A stretch of 64,000 bases of DNA, taken from positions 1,178,001 through 1,242,000 of the forward strand of contig NZ_AFEJ02000001.1 of NCBI RefSeq assembly GCF_000238775.2, in the 5' to 3' direction. A program made the translations under genes and the position numbers. Shown piece after piece: positions 63,140 to 64,000 of this stretch. This DNA is from Acaryochloris sp. CCMEE 5410 (lineage in GTDB: Bacteria > Cyanobacteriota > Cyanobacteriia > Thermosynechococcales > Thermosynechococcaceae). The notes beneath the pieces are model-generated. The model was not told the origin of the DNA and searched no databases. It saw only the letters and a list, made by a program, of their open reading frames with translations. Numbering within the stretch: the stretch's first letter is position 1; each line of letters opens with the position of its first letter.

Positions 63140-64000
63140 CTACTTCTTCAAAAACTTCTGCAAAATCTTTTGCAACGGATCGACAGGCGAATCATTCAAT
63201 ATCAGCACAAATGGCTCCAAGGATTGGTGATCGGGTTGGGTAGATATTTTCCAGTACAGAATGCCCTGTAACAAATTGGGATAGTGCTTTTTGACGGTTT
63301 GATAGAGGGCTTGCACCGCCAACACCCGTTCCTGATCATTCGTGGGCTGCATCGTCCATAAAATCACCTCTTGTTGTCCTGGCTTCCCGACAAAGGAAAA
63401 GCCACGATAGCTCCAGGGGGCCAGAGTATTTTGGTCCCAGCGAGTATAGCCTAACTCCGTAAAGATCACAGGCTTATTTCGAATCGACTGGTCCCGGCGA
63501 AAGGCATCCATATCCCCCAGAATTTTCCGCCATCCTGACAAGAGCTGCTGCTTCAACTGGTGTTGATTTCGGAATTGAGGTTGCGATCGCAACGGGAAAT
63601 ACGCATTCACCCCAATCACATCCAAAGCATCCCAAAACCCCACCGACTGATATTGATCAAAATTCGCCGCATAGGTGAGTTTGCCAGAATAGATCTGGCG
63701 AGTGTGCTGAATCAGTTGCCGCCAGTGCCGATCCAGGCGTTGCCGACGATGGTTAATCGCAGCAATCTGATCCGCTTCCCCTGGATAACTCACCTGTTTC
63801 GCCCAGACCTGCCAAGCCTTCAGTCGCTCCTCCAAAAACGCTTCTAAAGTGGGAAATTGATATCCCCCTTTCAGCTGCAGTTCGGCAAAGGGAATTCGAT
63901 CCTTATACTTCAGCAGATTATGAATCAGCGCCCGCTGCTCAATCGGGTCGAGGTAGTAGCGCTCTAAATCCGGCACATCCTTTACCGGCAACGTGGAAGT
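63140..64000 (-). CDS. Glycoside hydrolase (GH113-like), 3' part only
   Basis: The gene runs out of the window at 64000, so its 5' part is missing; 286 codons are visible. It has RQIYSGKLTYAANFDQYQSVGFWDALDVIGVNAYFPL and later KPVIFTELGYTRW, a TIM-barrel pattern resembling GH113-type beta-mannanases with the second catalytic Glu in FTELGY. QGILYWKISTQP is near the end. It probably cleaves or modifies an extracellular glycan; the exact substrate is unknown. The gene converges on the pseudopilin gene. Confidence 0.82.
   Translation of the reverse strand, partial: TSTLPVKDVPDLERYYLDPIEQRALIHNLLKYKDRIPFAELQLKGGYQFPTLEAFLEERLKAWQVWAKQVSYPGEADQIAAINHRRQRLDRHWRQLIQHTRQIYSGKLTYAANFDQYQSVGFWDALDVIGVNAYFPLRSQPQFRNQHQLKQQLLSGWRKILGDMDAFRRDQSIRNKPVIFTELGYTRWDQNTLAPWSYRGFSFVGKPGQQEVILWTMQPTNDQERVLAVQALYQTVKKHYPNLLQGILYWKISTQPDHQSLEPFVLILNDSPVDPLQKILQKFLKK

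Noticed and set aside
1-64000. tRNA, rRNA or riboswitch genes
   Set aside because: None was recognised by eye on either strand; a covariance-model search would be needed to be sure.

Overview
The window looks like a chromosomal segment of a cyanobacterium. The evidence is a small high-light-inducible (HLIP/CAB-fold) protein with an RpaB-type HLR1 box, frequent HIP1 palindromes (GCGATCGC, e.g. 9100 and 10002), many families typical of cyanobacteria (HTH-NB-ARC-WD40, AAA-WD40, CHAT, Uma2, group 2 sigma factor), and a dense load of insertion sequences and gene relics. An Acaryochloris-like genome would fit, but that is inference from overall character, not from a marker gene. No rRNA, tRNA, CRISPR array or prophage was seen.

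Layout. 1-4.5 kb: a stand-alone receiver protein, a DUF2294-like protein, a decayed csbD-like relic, and an amidohydrolase gene cut by an ISKra4-like element. 4.6-9.5 kb: recD2, two VOC (glyoxalase-fold) genes and recA with a probable LexA box. 9.5-17.9 kb: a small conserved protein, a 144-aa gene coupled to a giant 1639-aa DUF4132-like gene, a CFA-synthase-like methyltransferase and a lactate/malate dehydrogenase family gene. 17.9-25 kb: an HTH-NB-ARC-WD40 protein, a VCBS/RTX calcium-binding protein, and a Uma2 gene next to an internally deleted copy of itself. 25-27 kb: a broken two-gene HNH cassette with an IS630 insertion. 27-38 kb: DUF4112, TPM, nucleoside phosphorylase, methyltransferase, DUF547, HLIP and CsbD genes, a DUF389-YihY-DUF389 membrane cluster and a group 2 sigma factor. 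38-47.6 kb: an intact IS630, then a probable operon of sensor kinase, receiver-TPR, two TrkA-type proteins and TrkH, followed by a 938-aa helical membrane protein. 47.6-54 kb: small conserved genes, a PAS-only protein, a quinone oxidoreductase, GNAT, DUF3303 and an AraC-Ogt fusion. 54-60 kb: a tightly coupled pair, CHAT-TIR-AAA followed by AAA-TM-coiled coil-14xWD40. 60-64 kb: a pseudopilin gene cut by an ISAs1 element, and the end of a glycoside hydrolase gene.

The best candidate for an under-described system is the 54.1-60.1 kb pair. The first protein joins a caspase-like CHAT protease domain, a TIR domain and an AAA/STAND-type ATPase. The second joins a sister ATPase to a membrane anchor and 14 near-identical WD40 repeats, enough for two seven-bladed propellers. 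The genes are 7 bp apart, with the second ribosome-binding site overlapping the first stop codon. The architecture suggests a sensor-effector module for programmed cell death or phage defence.

Three of the four insertion sequences sit cleanly inside genes with target-site duplications, so the interrupted genes can be reconstructed in frame (499-aa amidohydrolase, 415-aa pseudopilin, about 94-aa HNH protein). The three disabled transposases carry eight frameshifts, all at mononucleotide runs.
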